A stretch of 64,000 bases of DNA from Streptomyces sp. CB02009 (GTDB lineage: Bacteria; Actinomycetota; Actinomycetes; Streptomycetales; Streptomycetaceae): assembly GCF_001905825.1 (NCBI RefSeq), contig NZ_LIVV01000004.1, positions 124,001 to 188,000 of the forward strand, in the 5' to 3' direction. Below, piece by piece: positions 17,751 to 25,472 of this stretch. How positions within the stretch are numbered: position 1 is the first letter of the stretch; the number at the start of each line of letters is the position of its first letter. The notes below the pieces were generated by a model. The model had not been told where the DNA came from. It did no database searches and saw only the letters and a program-made list of their open reading frames with translations. The position numbers and the translations under genes are program-made.

Positions 17751-17830
17751 GACGACCCCCGCCGGGGGGGAGAGCGGGGGTCGTCTCTCCGGCCGACTCG
17801 GGGGGGGAGGAGCCGGACCGGGTTAGCACG
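17751..17830 (-). ncRNA. 6C RNA (two stem-loops with C-rich loops)
   Basis: Read on the minus strand, two adjacent hairpins have loops with eight and seven consecutive C. The first pairs TCCGGC with GCCGGA (17812-17817 with 17788-17793) around a loop holding CCTCCCCCCCCGAG. The second is a perfect 12-bp stem GACGACCCCCGC / GCGGGGGTCGTC (17774-17785 with 17751-17762) around TCTCCCCCCCG and can act as its terminator. This is the defining 6C RNA architecture. Position agrees too: from memory, the M. tuberculosis 6C (B11) RNA lies between ssd and the HAD gene Rv3661. In mycobacteria the C-rich loops pair with G-rich ribosome-binding regions. The exact 5' end is not determined. Confidence 0.9.
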
Positions 17831-17920
17831 GTCGCGAACGATCCGTGACTTCCATGGTGTACCCGAGAGCCTTCTCAGGCAAACCCACGCGCCCCAGCGT
17901 ACGCCGAATGGCGGGCACCT

Positions 17921-18787
17921 ATGCTCAGGCTTGTGGAAAACCACTCCTTGCCGCGCACAGCCGCCTTCTTTGACCTGGACAAGACGGTCATTGCGAAGTC
18001 CTCGACGCTGACCTTCAGCAAGTCCTTCTACCGGGGCGGACTGATCAGCCGCCGCGCCGCCCTGCGGACGGCCTACATCCAGTTCGTCTTCCTGGCAGGT
18101 GGGGCCGATCACGACCAGATGGAGCGGATGCGCGAATACCTTTCCGCGCTCTGCAAAGGCTGGAACGTGGCCCAGGTGAAGGAGCTCGTCGCCGAGACCC
18201 TTCACGACCTGATCGACCCGATCATCTACGACGAGGCCGCCTCCCTCATCGAGGAGCACCACGCCGCCGGCCGCGACGTCGTGATCGTCTCGACCTCCGG
18301 CGCCGAGGTCGTCGAGCCGATCGGCGAGATGCTCGGCGCCGACCGGGTCGTCGCCACCCGGATGGTGGTCGGCGAGGACGGCTGCTTCACCGGCGAGGTG
18401 GAGTACTACGCCTACGGGCCGACGAAGGCCGAGGCCGTCCGGGAGCTCGCGGAGTCCGAGGGCTACGACCTCTCGCGCTGCTACGCGTACAGCGACTCGG
18501 CGACCGACATCCCCATGCTGGAGGCCGTCGGCCACCCGTACGCGGTCAATCCGGACCGGGCGCTGCGCCGTGAGGCCGTGGCGCGGGAATGGCCGGTTCT
18601 CGCCTTCGAGAAGCCGGTACGGCTCAAGCAGCGGCTGCCCGAATTCCGTATGCCGCCCCGCCCCACGCTCGTGGCCGCGGCGGCGGTGGGCGCGGCGGCC
18701 GTGGGGGCCGGACTCGTCTGGTACGCCGCCCGGCGTCGGCAGGCCGCGCTCGCCCATCGGCTCACGGACGGCTTTGCCCGAATTTGA
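17921..18787 (+). CDS. HAD-IB family phosphatase with C-terminal membrane helix
   Basis: A 288-residue protein of the SerB-like HAD subfamily IB. Motif I is FFDLDKT (nucleophile Asp18, acid/base Asp20), motif II VSTSGAE, motif III Lys in GPTKAEAV and motif IV SDSATDIPML. A hydrophobic segment near residues 245-268 (LVAAAAVGAAAVGAGLVWYAA) should anchor it to the membrane, with a basic tail inside. Homologues next to ssd in actinobacteria (Rv3661) are annotated as differentiation-associated, but the substrate is unknown; a lipid or small-molecule phosphomonoester is plausible. The start ATG 17921 has no strong Shine-Dalgarno sequence. It stands alone, flanked by two RNA genes. Confidence 0.92.
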   Translation: MLRLVENHSLPRTAAFFDLDKTVIAKSSTLTFSKSFYRGGLISRRAALRTAYIQFVFLAGGADHDQMERMREYLSALCKGWNVAQVKELVAETLHDLIDPIIYDEAASLIEEHHAAGRDVVIVSTSGAEVVEPIGEMLGADRVVATRMVVGEDGCFTGEVEYYAYGPTKAEAVRELAESEGYDLSRCYAYSDSATDIPMLEAVGHPYAVNPDRALRREAVAREWPVLAFEKPVRLKQRLPEFRMPPRPTLVAAAAVGAAAVGAGLVWYAARRRQAALAHRLTDGFARI

Positions 18788-18888
18788 GCAATGCGCAGAG
18801 AAGTGGAGCCAGCACTTTCGCTTCCACCCCGACAGGAGTAGAAAGGAATCAGGCCCGCGAGACCGAGGACATCCGAGAGGATCACCTG

Positions 18889-18918
18889 TTGAGCATGAAG
18901 GCCCCACGGACCTAGCAC
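18889..18918 (+). promoter_or_regulatory. candidate sigma-HrdB promoter of the 6S-like RNA
   Basis: TTGAGC (18889-18894) and TAGCAC (18913-18918) are separated by 18 bp, a good housekeeping promoter for Streptomyces. It would start transcription near 18925, at the beginning of a highly structured region without an ORF. Confidence 0.55.
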
Positions 18919-18924
18919 AGAAAC

Positions 18925-19105
18925 CGAGCACCCACGCGACGTCGACCCGTCGATTACGGGCCAGCCGCACCAGGCCACGGGCAAAGTTCCCGGCCTGATG
19001 GGCACTTATTCGAGGACGCATGGTAACTGGGTGGACGTGCCAGCGGCGGTACCTGAACTGGTGCCGCCGCAACCCGTTCCGGGCCCCGCGAGGGGCCCGG
19101 ATTCG
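18925..19105 (+). ncRNA. candidate 6S-like small RNA
   Basis: About 180 nt with dense secondary structure and no coding capacity. Hairpins seen: CAGGCC..GGG / CCC.GGCCTG around 18973-18999; an 11-bp stem at 19043-19053 with 19060-19070 around TGAACT; and a terminator-like stem CCGGGCCCC / GGGGCCCGG (19079-19087 with 19092-19100) followed by ATTCGTT. From memory, S. coelicolor encodes the 6S-like RNA scr3559 at this same locus, next to the homologue of the HAD gene. 6S RNAs sequester the housekeeping RNA polymerase holoenzyme. Length and position fit; I could not confirm the central bubble by folding. Confidence 0.65.
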
Positions 19106-19148
19106 TTAGGTCAGGGTCGGGATCGCTCCCGCAGACCGCGCCGCCGGT

Positions 19149-19967
19149 TCAGGCCGCGCCGCGCTGGAGGGCCTCGCACACGGCCGTCGACTCGCGGACA
19201 CCGAGTTCGACCGAGCGTCCGCAGTGCGCGATCCAGCCGCCCACGCCCTCCGGCGTCCCGGACAGGTAGCCCTCGAAGGCGGCGAGGTACGCGGCCCGTC
19301 CCTGCTCCGCGTGACCGACCTCCGCCGGGCAGATCGCCTTGGGGTCGAGGCCGCTGCCGACCAGCGCGATCCGCTCCGCCGCCCGCGCGACCAGTCCGTT
19401 GTACGAGGTGAAGGGGCGCAGCGCGAGCAGCTCGCCGTGGACCACGGCGGCCGTCACGAGCGCGGGGGCCTCGCCGCCCGCGACGATCAGCTCCGCCAGG
19501 CCGTCGAGTCGTCCGCCGACCTCGGCGGGCGTCGGGAGCGGGACCGTGACCAGCGGTTCGTCGACCGTCTCGCCGTCCAGCCGGGGCCGGCCCACCGAGG
19601 TGCCCGGGTCGCCCGCGGCGACCAGGTGGAGCCGGGCGAGGACCCGCAGCGGCGACTGGCGCCAGATGGAGAGCAGCTGACCGGCCTCCGCGCCGAGGCG
19701 CAGCGCGGCGCCGACCGTGCGGGCCTCCGCGTCGGCGCTGAAGTCGGTGCGGCGGCGGACCTCTTCCAGGGCCCAGTCGGCGCCGGAGAGCGCGGCCGAG
19801 CCGCGCGCCCCGCGCAGGGCCGCCTCGGAGGAGATCTCGTTGCTGCGGCGGCGCATCACACGGTGGCCGTAGACCCGGTCGACGGCCTTGCGTACGGAGT
19901 CCACCGCGTCGGCGACGCCCGGCAGGGAGCCGAGGGCGGCCAAGGGGTCAGAGGCGTGCGTACTCAT
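19149..19967 (-). CDS. degenerate Fic-fold protein
   Basis: A 272-residue protein annotated in relatives as 'oxidoreductase' or Fic. The region VVHGELLALRPFTSYNGLVARA (starting near residue 175) aligns with the Fic core HPFxxGNGRxxR, but the catalytic His is Arg and GNGR has become YNGL, so AMP-transfer by the usual mechanism is unlikely. A stretch GARGSAALSGADW (53-65) sits where Fic proteins often carry an inhibitory helix. ATG 19967 is preferred to upstream starts because the first 19 codons of the longer frame have no coding character. It has no clear Shine-Dalgarno sequence. It is divergent from the CooC-like ATPase gene, about 100 bp away. Confidence 0.75.
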   Translation of the reverse strand: MSTHASDPLAALGSLPGVADAVDSVRKAVDRVYGHRVMRRRSNEISSEAALRGARGSAALSGADWALEEVRRRTDFSADAEARTVGAALRLGAEAGQLLSIWRQSPLRVLARLHLVAAGDPGTSVGRPRLDGETVDEPLVTVPLPTPAEVGGRLDGLAELIVAGGEAPALVTAAVVHGELLALRPFTSYNGLVARAAERIALVGSGLDPKAICPAEVGHAEQGRAAYLAAFEGYLSGTPEGVGGWIAHCGRSVELGVRESTAVCEALQRGAA

Positions 19968-20069
19968 AAGTAGGGAGGCTACGCGCCCGTGCGGCCCGCC
20001 CCACGATGGAGTGGTCTTCTTCACGCATCCCGACCACGCGGCGCGTTCATACCACTACCCTAGGTGAAC

Positions 20070-21053
20070 ATGAAGATCGCTTTCGTGGGGAAGGGCGGCA
20101 GCGGCAAGACCACGCTGTCCTCGCTCTTCATCCGCCACCTCGCCGCCAACGAAGCCCCGGTCGTAGCCGTCGACGCCGACATCAACCAGCACCTGGGCGC
20201 CGCGCTCGGCCTGCCCGACGAGGACGCCGCCGCGCTGCCCGCGATGGGCGCGCATCTGCCGCTCATCAAGGAGTACCTGCGGGGAAGCAACCCGCGGATC
20301 GTCTCCGCCGACACGATGATCAAGACGACTCCGCCCGGGGAGGGGTCGCGGCTGCTGCGGGTCCGCGAGGAGAACCCGGTCTACGAGGCCTGCGCGCGGA
20401 CGGTGCCGCTCGACGACGGCGACATCCGCCTCATGGCGACCGGCCCCTTCACCGAGTCGGACCTCGGGGTGTCCTGCTACCACTCGAAGGTCGGCGCGGT
20501 GGAGCTCTGCCTGAACCACCTGGTGGACGGCGCCGACGAGTACGTGGTGGTCGACATGACCGCCGGCTCGGACTCCTTCGCCTCCGGGCTCTTCACCCGC
20601 TTCGACATGACGTTCCTGGTCGCCGAGCCGACCCGCAAGGGCGTCTCGGTCTACCGCCAGTACAAGGAGTACGCGCGGGACTTCGGCGTCGCGCTGAAGG
20701 TCGTCGGCAACAAGGTGCAGGGCCAGGACGACCTGGACTTCCTGCGCGCGGAGGTCGGCGACGACCTGCTCGTGACGGTGGGCCACTCGGACTGGGTCCG
20801 CGCCATGGAGAAGGGCCGCCCGCCCCGCTTCGAGCTCCTGGAGGCGGACAACCGGATGTCCCTCCAGGCGCTCCAGGACGCGGCGGACGACTCGTACGCC
20901 GACCGCGACTGGGACCGCTACACCCGCCAGATGGTCCACTTCCACCTGCGCAACGCGGAGAGCTGGGGCAACGCCAAGACGGGGGCCGACCTGGCTGCCC
21001 AGGTCGACCCCGACTTCGTCCTCGGCGAGCCGATGACCGCGCAGCTCGGCTGA
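20070..21053 (+). CDS. CooC/ParA-like deviant Walker ATPase
   Basis: A 327-residue SIMIBI-class ATPase. Deviant Walker A GKGGSGKTT (residues 7-15), then VVAVDADINQHLGAALG, the switch II-like DMTAGSDSF and VAEPTRKGVSVYRQYKEYA, all typical of CooC-like nickel-insertion or ParA-type dimeric ATPases. The C-terminal helix YTRQMVHFHLRNAESWGN is specific to a streptomycete group. The client is unknown. ATG 20070 places the P-loop at the N terminus; GTG 20064 would add two residues. TACCCT at 20056-20061 lies too close for a long leader, so the mRNA may be nearly leaderless. Part of its 3' end is repeated 190 bp downstream. Confidence 0.88.
   Translation: MKIAFVGKGGSGKTTLSSLFIRHLAANEAPVVAVDADINQHLGAALGLPDEDAAALPAMGAHLPLIKEYLRGSNPRIVSADTMIKTTPPGEGSRLLRVREENPVYEACARTVPLDDGDIRLMATGPFTESDLGVSCYHSKVGAVELCLNHLVDGADEYVVVDMTAGSDSFASGLFTRFDMTFLVAEPTRKGVSVYRQYKEYARDFGVALKVVGNKVQGQDDLDFLRAEVGDDLLVTVGHSDWVRAMEKGRPPRFELLEADNRMSLQALQDAADDSYADRDWDRYTRQMVHFHLRNAESWGNAKTGADLAAQVDPDFVLGEPMTAQLG
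20982..21029 (+). repeat. 48-bp direct repeat, copy 1 (in the ATPase gene)
   Basis: Encodes GADLAAQVDPDFVLGE near the ATPase C terminus. It matches 21172-21219 at 46 of 48 positions by eye (single changes within CTGCCC/CTGCGC and CTCGGCG/CTCGCCG). Confidence 0.9.
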
Positions 21054-21171
21054 CCGCACCCGGCGGCCGACGGCCGGCGGACGGCCGGCGGACGGAGTCC
21101 GGCGCAGCGCCACGAAGCCCGTGAGGCGCCCCGGCGCCGAGCGGCGCGAGGGGGCGAAGAGAGAGGGGCCC

Positions 21172-21219
21172 GGGGCCGACCTGGCTGCGCAGGTCGACCC
21201 CGACTTCGTCCTCGCCGAG
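21172..21219 (+). repeat. 48-bp direct repeat, copy 2 (relic of an ATPase tail)
   Basis: Downstream copy, 190 bp from the first, in a different frame relative to the ATPase gene. It can encode GADLAAQVDPDFVLAESLG and ends 15 bases before the convergent deacetylase-like stop. It may be the remnant of a second, tandem ATPase gene. Between the copies, an 11-bp unit GGCCGGCGGAC is also tandemly repeated at about 21071-21092. Confidence 0.8.
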
Positions 21220-21233
21220 AGCCTCGGCGTCGT

Positions 21234-22565
21234 TCAGCCCGTCTGCCGCCCGTCGTCGGGGCGGGCGGCGGCCGGGGCGCCGGCGGCCGTGGCGGGGGCG
21301 GCCGGGACCTTCGCCGGCTGGGGGGCGAGGAAGGCCTTCCAGCCGGCCGCCGGGGCCTCGCCGACCTTCAGGGTGCGCATCTTGGCGATGACGTCCGGGT
21401 CCTGGGCGTCGAGCCAGTCGGCGAGCTGCCGGAAGGACACGCACTTCACGTCCTTCTGGACGCAGACCGTGGCGATGGTCTCCTCGATGGCCCGCATGTA
21501 CACGCCACCGTTCCAGGACTCGAAGTGGTTGCCGATGATGAGCGGCGCCCGGTTGCCCCGGTAGGAGCGCTCGAAGGCCTGCACCAGGCCGTCCCGCATC
21601 TGGTCGCCCCAGCGCTCGCGCTGGGACGGGTCGCCCTGGGTCGTGCCCGGGGACTGGTTGACCATGAAGTTGTAGTCCATGGACAGCGTCTGGAAGGCGC
21701 GGCCCGGGACCGGCACGAGCTGGAGGGACAGGTCCCACAGGCCCAGGTCCTTCTTGGGCCAGATGTGGTCGTTGACGCCGCTCGTGTCGTAGCGGAAGCC
21801 CAGCTGCGCCGCCGCCTGGACGAAGTTCGTCCGGCCTTCGAGGCAGGGGGTGCGGGCGCCGACGAGCTCCTTGTCGTAGTCGAAGGGCAGCGGCTGCTCG
21901 GCGCGCAGCCCCGAGTTGGTCTTCCAGTTCTTGACGAAGGACTTCGCCTGCCTGATCTCGCTCTTCCACTCCTCGACGGACCAGGTGCCGACGCCGCCCT
22001 CGGCCCCGCAGAAGTGCCCGTTGAAGTGGGTGCCGATCTCGTTGCCCTCCTGCCACGCGCCGCGAAGTTCGCGGACGGTGGCGCGGATGCCCTCGGTGTC
22101 GTTGAAGCCGATGTCGGAGCGCCCGGCACTGTGCTGCGGCGGGTCGTAGAGCTCCCGCTTCTCCTCGGGCAGCAGGTACACGCCGCTGAGGAAGTACGTC
22201 ATGGTGGCGTCGTACTTCTTGCCGACCTCGCGGAAGTGGGAGAAGAGCTTCTGGCTGTCCTCGCCTGCGCCGTCCCAGGAGAAGACGACGAACTGCGGCG
22301 GGGTCTCGCCCGGCTTGAGGCGCTGCCAGACGGGCTGGTGGGGCTGGGCGCCGGTGAAGGCGGTGGAGCCGTCGCCGATCAGCCGGACCGCGTTCGGCGG
22401 GGCGGCGGCGGGCTCCTTCTTGGCGCCCGCACCGCCGGGCGCGCTCTTCGTGGCGGTTCCGTCGGAGCCCGAGCAGCCGGCGAGGCCGCCGATCAGGGCG
22501 ACGGCGAGGGCACCGGCGGCGAGCGCCTTCCTCTGGGCAGTGGTCCTTCTCCCGGCGGCTGTCAT
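21234..22565 (-). CDS. polysaccharide-deacetylase-like lipoprotein
   Basis: A 443-residue secreted lipoprotein: twin-basic head (GRRTTAQRK), hydrophobic segment and lipobox LAGC with Cys31. After an Ala/Gly/Pro linker comes a NodB-like barrel: FVVFSWDGAGED (the first Asp motif), MTYFLSGVYLLP, EIGTHFNGHFCG (the His-x-x-x-His metal motif) and late GNHFESWNGGVY. This fits a carbohydrate-esterase-4 type deacetylase acting on cell-wall or exopolysaccharide, although SWDGAGED is not the canonical TFDD. The Pro/Ala-rich tail may cross the wall. ATG 22565; upstream AGGAGAGGTGCGCGC is a good ribosome-binding site. Confidence 0.85.
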   Translation of the reverse strand: MTAAGRRTTAQRKALAAGALAVALIGGLAGCSGSDGTATKSAPGGAGAKKEPAAAPPNAVRLIGDGSTAFTGAQPHQPVWQRLKPGETPPQFVVFSWDGAGEDSQKLFSHFREVGKKYDATMTYFLSGVYLLPEEKRELYDPPQHSAGRSDIGFNDTEGIRATVRELRGAWQEGNEIGTHFNGHFCGAEGGVGTWSVEEWKSEIRQAKSFVKNWKTNSGLRAEQPLPFDYDKELVGARTPCLEGRTNFVQAAAQLGFRYDTSGVNDHIWPKKDLGLWDLSLQLVPVPGRAFQTLSMDYNFMVNQSPGTTQGDPSQRERWGDQMRDGLVQAFERSYRGNRAPLIIGNHFESWNGGVYMRAIEETIATVCVQKDVKCVSFRQLADWLDAQDPDVIAKMRTLKVGEAPAAGWKAFLAPQPAKVPAAPATAAGAPAAARPDDGRQTG

Positions 22566-22878
22566 GCGCGCACCTCTCCTCGGTTCCGTACGAGCGGCGT
22601 CAACGTCGCACCGCGACAGCCGGAGAGATGAAACGACAAGCGGTATTTCGTTCGCCCTTCACCGGAACCGGTGAATCGTTGCCCTGTTTGCCCCGAAAAT
22701 AATGCCGGAGACTTTACCCTCCATTACGATTCGATTACCGAGCGTTGATCCTCGCCTGGCGGGGATCCCGCCTTGCCGCCGCAACGCATCCCGCCGCTGC
22801 ACGCCGTGACCCACGGCCGCGAGCCCCCCACGTTCGTCCCGCACGAACCGCGACCGCGCCGCCCCGGAGGAGACGGGA
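22566..22878. promoter_or_regulatory. divergent control region with an 18-bp palindrome
   Basis: The 313-bp space between the deacetylase-like and SulP genes. TTCACCGGAACCGGTGAA at 22658-22675 is a perfect palindrome apart from its AA centre, within a relatively A/T-rich stretch to about 22745. It is a good candidate operator for one or both divergent genes. GGAGGAGACGGGA just before 22879 is the ribosome-binding site of the SulP gene. Nothing else is recognised. Confidence 0.5.
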
Positions 22879-25230
22879 ATGACCCTCTGCACCCCTGCCC
22901 GCACGCCCAACCGACCCCGCGTCCAGCGGCCGCACAGCCCGCCGGAGCGGCCGCGCCGCTTCCGTGTCGCCGGCGTCGACCTGTCGGCGTCCATCGCCGT
23001 CTTCCTGATCGCGCTGCCGCTCTCGCTCGGCATCGCGCTCGCCACCGGAGCCCCGCTCCAGTCCGGCCTGGTCGCCGCCGCCGTCGGCGGTCTGGTCGCC
23101 GGCCGCTTCGGCGGCTCCCCGCTCCAGGTCAGCGGCCCCGCCGCCGGCCTCACCGTGGTCACCGCCGAGCTGATCCAGCTGTACGGCTGGCGCACCACCT
23201 GCGCCATCACGGTGCTCGCGGGCCTCGCCCAGCTCGGGCTCTCCGTCCTCCGGGTGGCCCGCTCGGCCCTCGCCGTCTCGCCCGCGATCGTGCACGGCAT
23301 GCTCGGCGGCATCGGCGTCACCATCGCCCTCGCCCAGCTCCACATCGTGCTCGGCAGCACCCCGCAGAGCTCCGCCGTCGACAACTTCCTGGGACTGCCC
23401 GCCCAGTTGGCGCACATCCACCCGGCGGCCCTCGGCATCAGCGCCCTCACCGTCGTCGTGCTGCTGTGCTGGCCCCGGCTGCCCGGCCGGGCGGGGAAGC
23501 TCCTTCGCAAGGTCCCGGCCGCGCTCGTCGCGGTGGCGGGGGCGACCGCGGTGGCGACGCTCGCCGGACTCACCGTCCCGCGCGTCGACCTGCCCTCCTG
23601 GAGCAGCCACGCGCTGCCCGGTCTGCCCGAGGGCCCGGTGCTCGGCATCGCGGCCGGCGTGCTGACGATCACCCTGGTCACCAGCGTGCAGTCGCTGCTG
23701 TCCGCCGTCGCGGTCGACAAGCTGGTCGCCGCCCGCCCGGACGGCGGCTTCGGCATCCCGCGCACCGCCCTCGACCGCGAACTCGCCGGCCAGGGCGCCG
23801 CCAACGTGGTCTCCGGGGCGCTCGGCGGGCTGCCGGTGGCCGGCGTCGCGGTCCGCAGCGTCGCGAACGTCTCGGCGGGCGCGGTGAGCCGCGCCTCCAC
23901 CATGCTGCACGGTCTGTGGATCGTGCTCGCGGCCCTGCTGCTCGTGCCCGTGCTCGACCTGATCCCGCTGCCCGCGCTCGCCGCCCTGGTCATGGTGGTC
24001 GGCATCCAGATGGTGAGCATCACCCACATCCGCACCGTCACCCGGCACCGCGAGGTCGTGGTCTACGCGGTGACGCTTTCCGGCGTCGTCCTCGTCGGCA
24101 TCCTGGAGGGCGTCGCCCTCGGCATCGCCGTGGCCATCGCGGTCGCCATGCAGCGGCTCGCCCGCACGCGGATCACCCGGGAGGAGCGGGACGGACGGCA
24201 ATTGCTGCACGTCCGGGGCCAGCTGACCTTCCTCGCGGTGCCCCGGCTCAGCCGGGCCCTGCACCAACTGCCCAGGGGATCGGACGTCGTGGTGGAGCTC
24301 GACGGCTCCTTCATGGACCACGCCGCCTACGAGACCCTCAGCGACTGGACCGCGGGGCACCTGGCCCACGGCGGGACCGTCGAGACCACCGGCCCCTCCG
24401 GTACGAGGATCGCCGAGTCCACCCCCTCGGACGTCGCCGCGCACGCCTGCTGCCGGCCCTGGACGCCGTGGCACAACCACCAGTGCGGCGAGCAGCCGGT
24501 CGAGCGAGCCGACGAGGCCGTGGAGGCCCCTCGGACGACGGGTCTGAAGCTGGCCAGCGGCATCGGCAAGTTCCAGCGGAACACGGCCCCGCTGGTCCGG
24601 GACGAGCTCGCGCGGCTCGCCCGGGAGGGCCAGACCCCCTCGCAGCTCTTCCTGACCTGCGCCGACTCCCGCCTCGTCACGAGCATGATCACGTCGAGCG
24701 GCCCCGGTGACCTGTTCACCGTGCGGAACGTCGGGAACCTCGTCCCGCTGCCGGGCGAGGAGAGCGACGACTCGGTGGCGGCGGCGATCGAGTACGCGGT
24801 GGATGTGCTGCAGGTCGAGTCGATCACCGTCTGCGGCCATTCGGGCTGCGGCGCGATGCAGGCCCTGCTCAACGCGGGCCCGGACGACCCGCCGACCCCG
24901 CTCCGCCGCTGGCTGCGCCACGGCCGGCCCAGCCTGGAGCGGATGGTGAGCAGGAGACACGCCTGGGCCCGGATCTCCGGGAGGCTTCCGGCGGACGCCG
25001 TCGAGCAGCTCTGTCTGACCAACGTGGTCCAGCAGCTGGAGCACCTGCGGGCGTACGAGCCGGTGGCGCGGCGGCTCGCCGAGGGCACGCTCTCGCTGCA
25101 CGGCGTGTACTTCCACGTGGGCGAGGCGCAGGCGTACCTCCTCTCCGGGACGGACGAGGTGCACTCGTACGACGACGTCTTCACCCAGGTCATGCCGACG
25201 GAGCCCCGGGAGGCGGCGACAGCGTCCTGA
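22879..25230 (+). CDS. SulP transporter fused to STAS and beta-carbonic anhydrase
   Basis: A 783-residue fusion. Residues 30-430 form a SLC26/SulP membrane domain (VAGVDLSASIAVFLIALPLSLG is the family start; GGLVAGRFGGSPLQVSGPAAG the substrate region). Residues about 435-510 are a STAS domain (LLHVRGQLTFLAVPRLSRAL). From about 540 a beta-class carbonic anhydrase follows, with zinc ligands Cys594 (TCADSR), His654 and Cys657 (CGHSGCG). Such fusions are thought to take up bicarbonate and interconvert it with CO2 at the membrane. Coupling to carboxylases or pH control is inferred. All ligands are intact. ATG 22879 has GGAGGAGA upstream. Confidence 0.95.
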   Translation: MTLCTPARTPNRPRVQRPHSPPERPRRFRVAGVDLSASIAVFLIALPLSLGIALATGAPLQSGLVAAAVGGLVAGRFGGSPLQVSGPAAGLTVVTAELIQLYGWRTTCAITVLAGLAQLGLSVLRVARSALAVSPAIVHGMLGGIGVTIALAQLHIVLGSTPQSSAVDNFLGLPAQLAHIHPAALGISALTVVVLLCWPRLPGRAGKLLRKVPAALVAVAGATAVATLAGLTVPRVDLPSWSSHALPGLPEGPVLGIAAGVLTITLVTSVQSLLSAVAVDKLVAARPDGGFGIPRTALDRELAGQGAANVVSGALGGLPVAGVAVRSVANVSAGAVSRASTMLHGLWIVLAALLLVPVLDLIPLPALAALVMVVGIQMVSITHIRTVTRHREVVVYAVTLSGVVLVGILEGVALGIAVAIAVAMQRLARTRITREERDGRQLLHVRGQLTFLAVPRLSRALHQLPRGSDVVVELDGSFMDHAAYETLSDWTAGHLAHGGTVETTGPSGTRIAESTPSDVAAHACCRPWTPWHNHQCGEQPVERADEAVEAPRTTGLKLASGIGKFQRNTAPLVRDELARLAREGQTPSQLFLTCADSRLVTSMITSSGPGDLFTVRNVGNLVPLPGEESDDSVAAAIEYAVDVLQVESITVCGHSGCGAMQALLNAGPDDPPTPLRRWLRHGRPSLERMVSRRHAWARISGRLPADAVEQLCLTNVVQQLEHLRAYEPVARRLAEGTLSLHGVYFHVGEAQAYLLSGTDEVHSYDDVFTQVMPTEPREAATAS

Positions 25231-25366
25231 CCGCGCACAGGTCGGCGCCGTCCCGACCGCGGCCGGGGCGCGCGTCCTGAACCTTTCGCCCGCCCGGTCC
25301 GTGAGACTGTGTGGCCCCTTCTCCCACCGCTCGGGAGGAGGGGCCCCCGCACGCCGTACGACTCAC

Positions 25367-25378
25367 AGGTCTAAACCA
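25367..25378 (+). promoter_or_regulatory. candidate DasR-type operator upstream of acs
   Basis: AGGTCTAAACCA matches the DasR responsive element core TGGTCTAGACCA at 10 of 12 positions and keeps its two-fold symmetry. It lies 95 bp upstream of the acs start. DasR is a GlcNAc-responsive GntR repressor; direct control of acsA by DasR has been reported in Saccharopolyspora. Confidence 0.5.
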
Positions 25379-25472
25379 ATTGCCCGGAGGCTCTTGTCAC
25401 CCGGGCCTTCGACTGATGAGGTATGACGCGGGACACATACGCACAGAGGACGCCCTGGGAAAGGGAGATGTC

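Noticed and set aside
17717..17848. 43-codon plus-strand ORF with a strong GGGAGGAGG ribosome-binding site
   Set aside because: Its middle is simply the antisense of the 6C RNA hairpins and the G-rich 'ribosome-binding site' is part of the same skewed region; the peptide has no recognisable feature.
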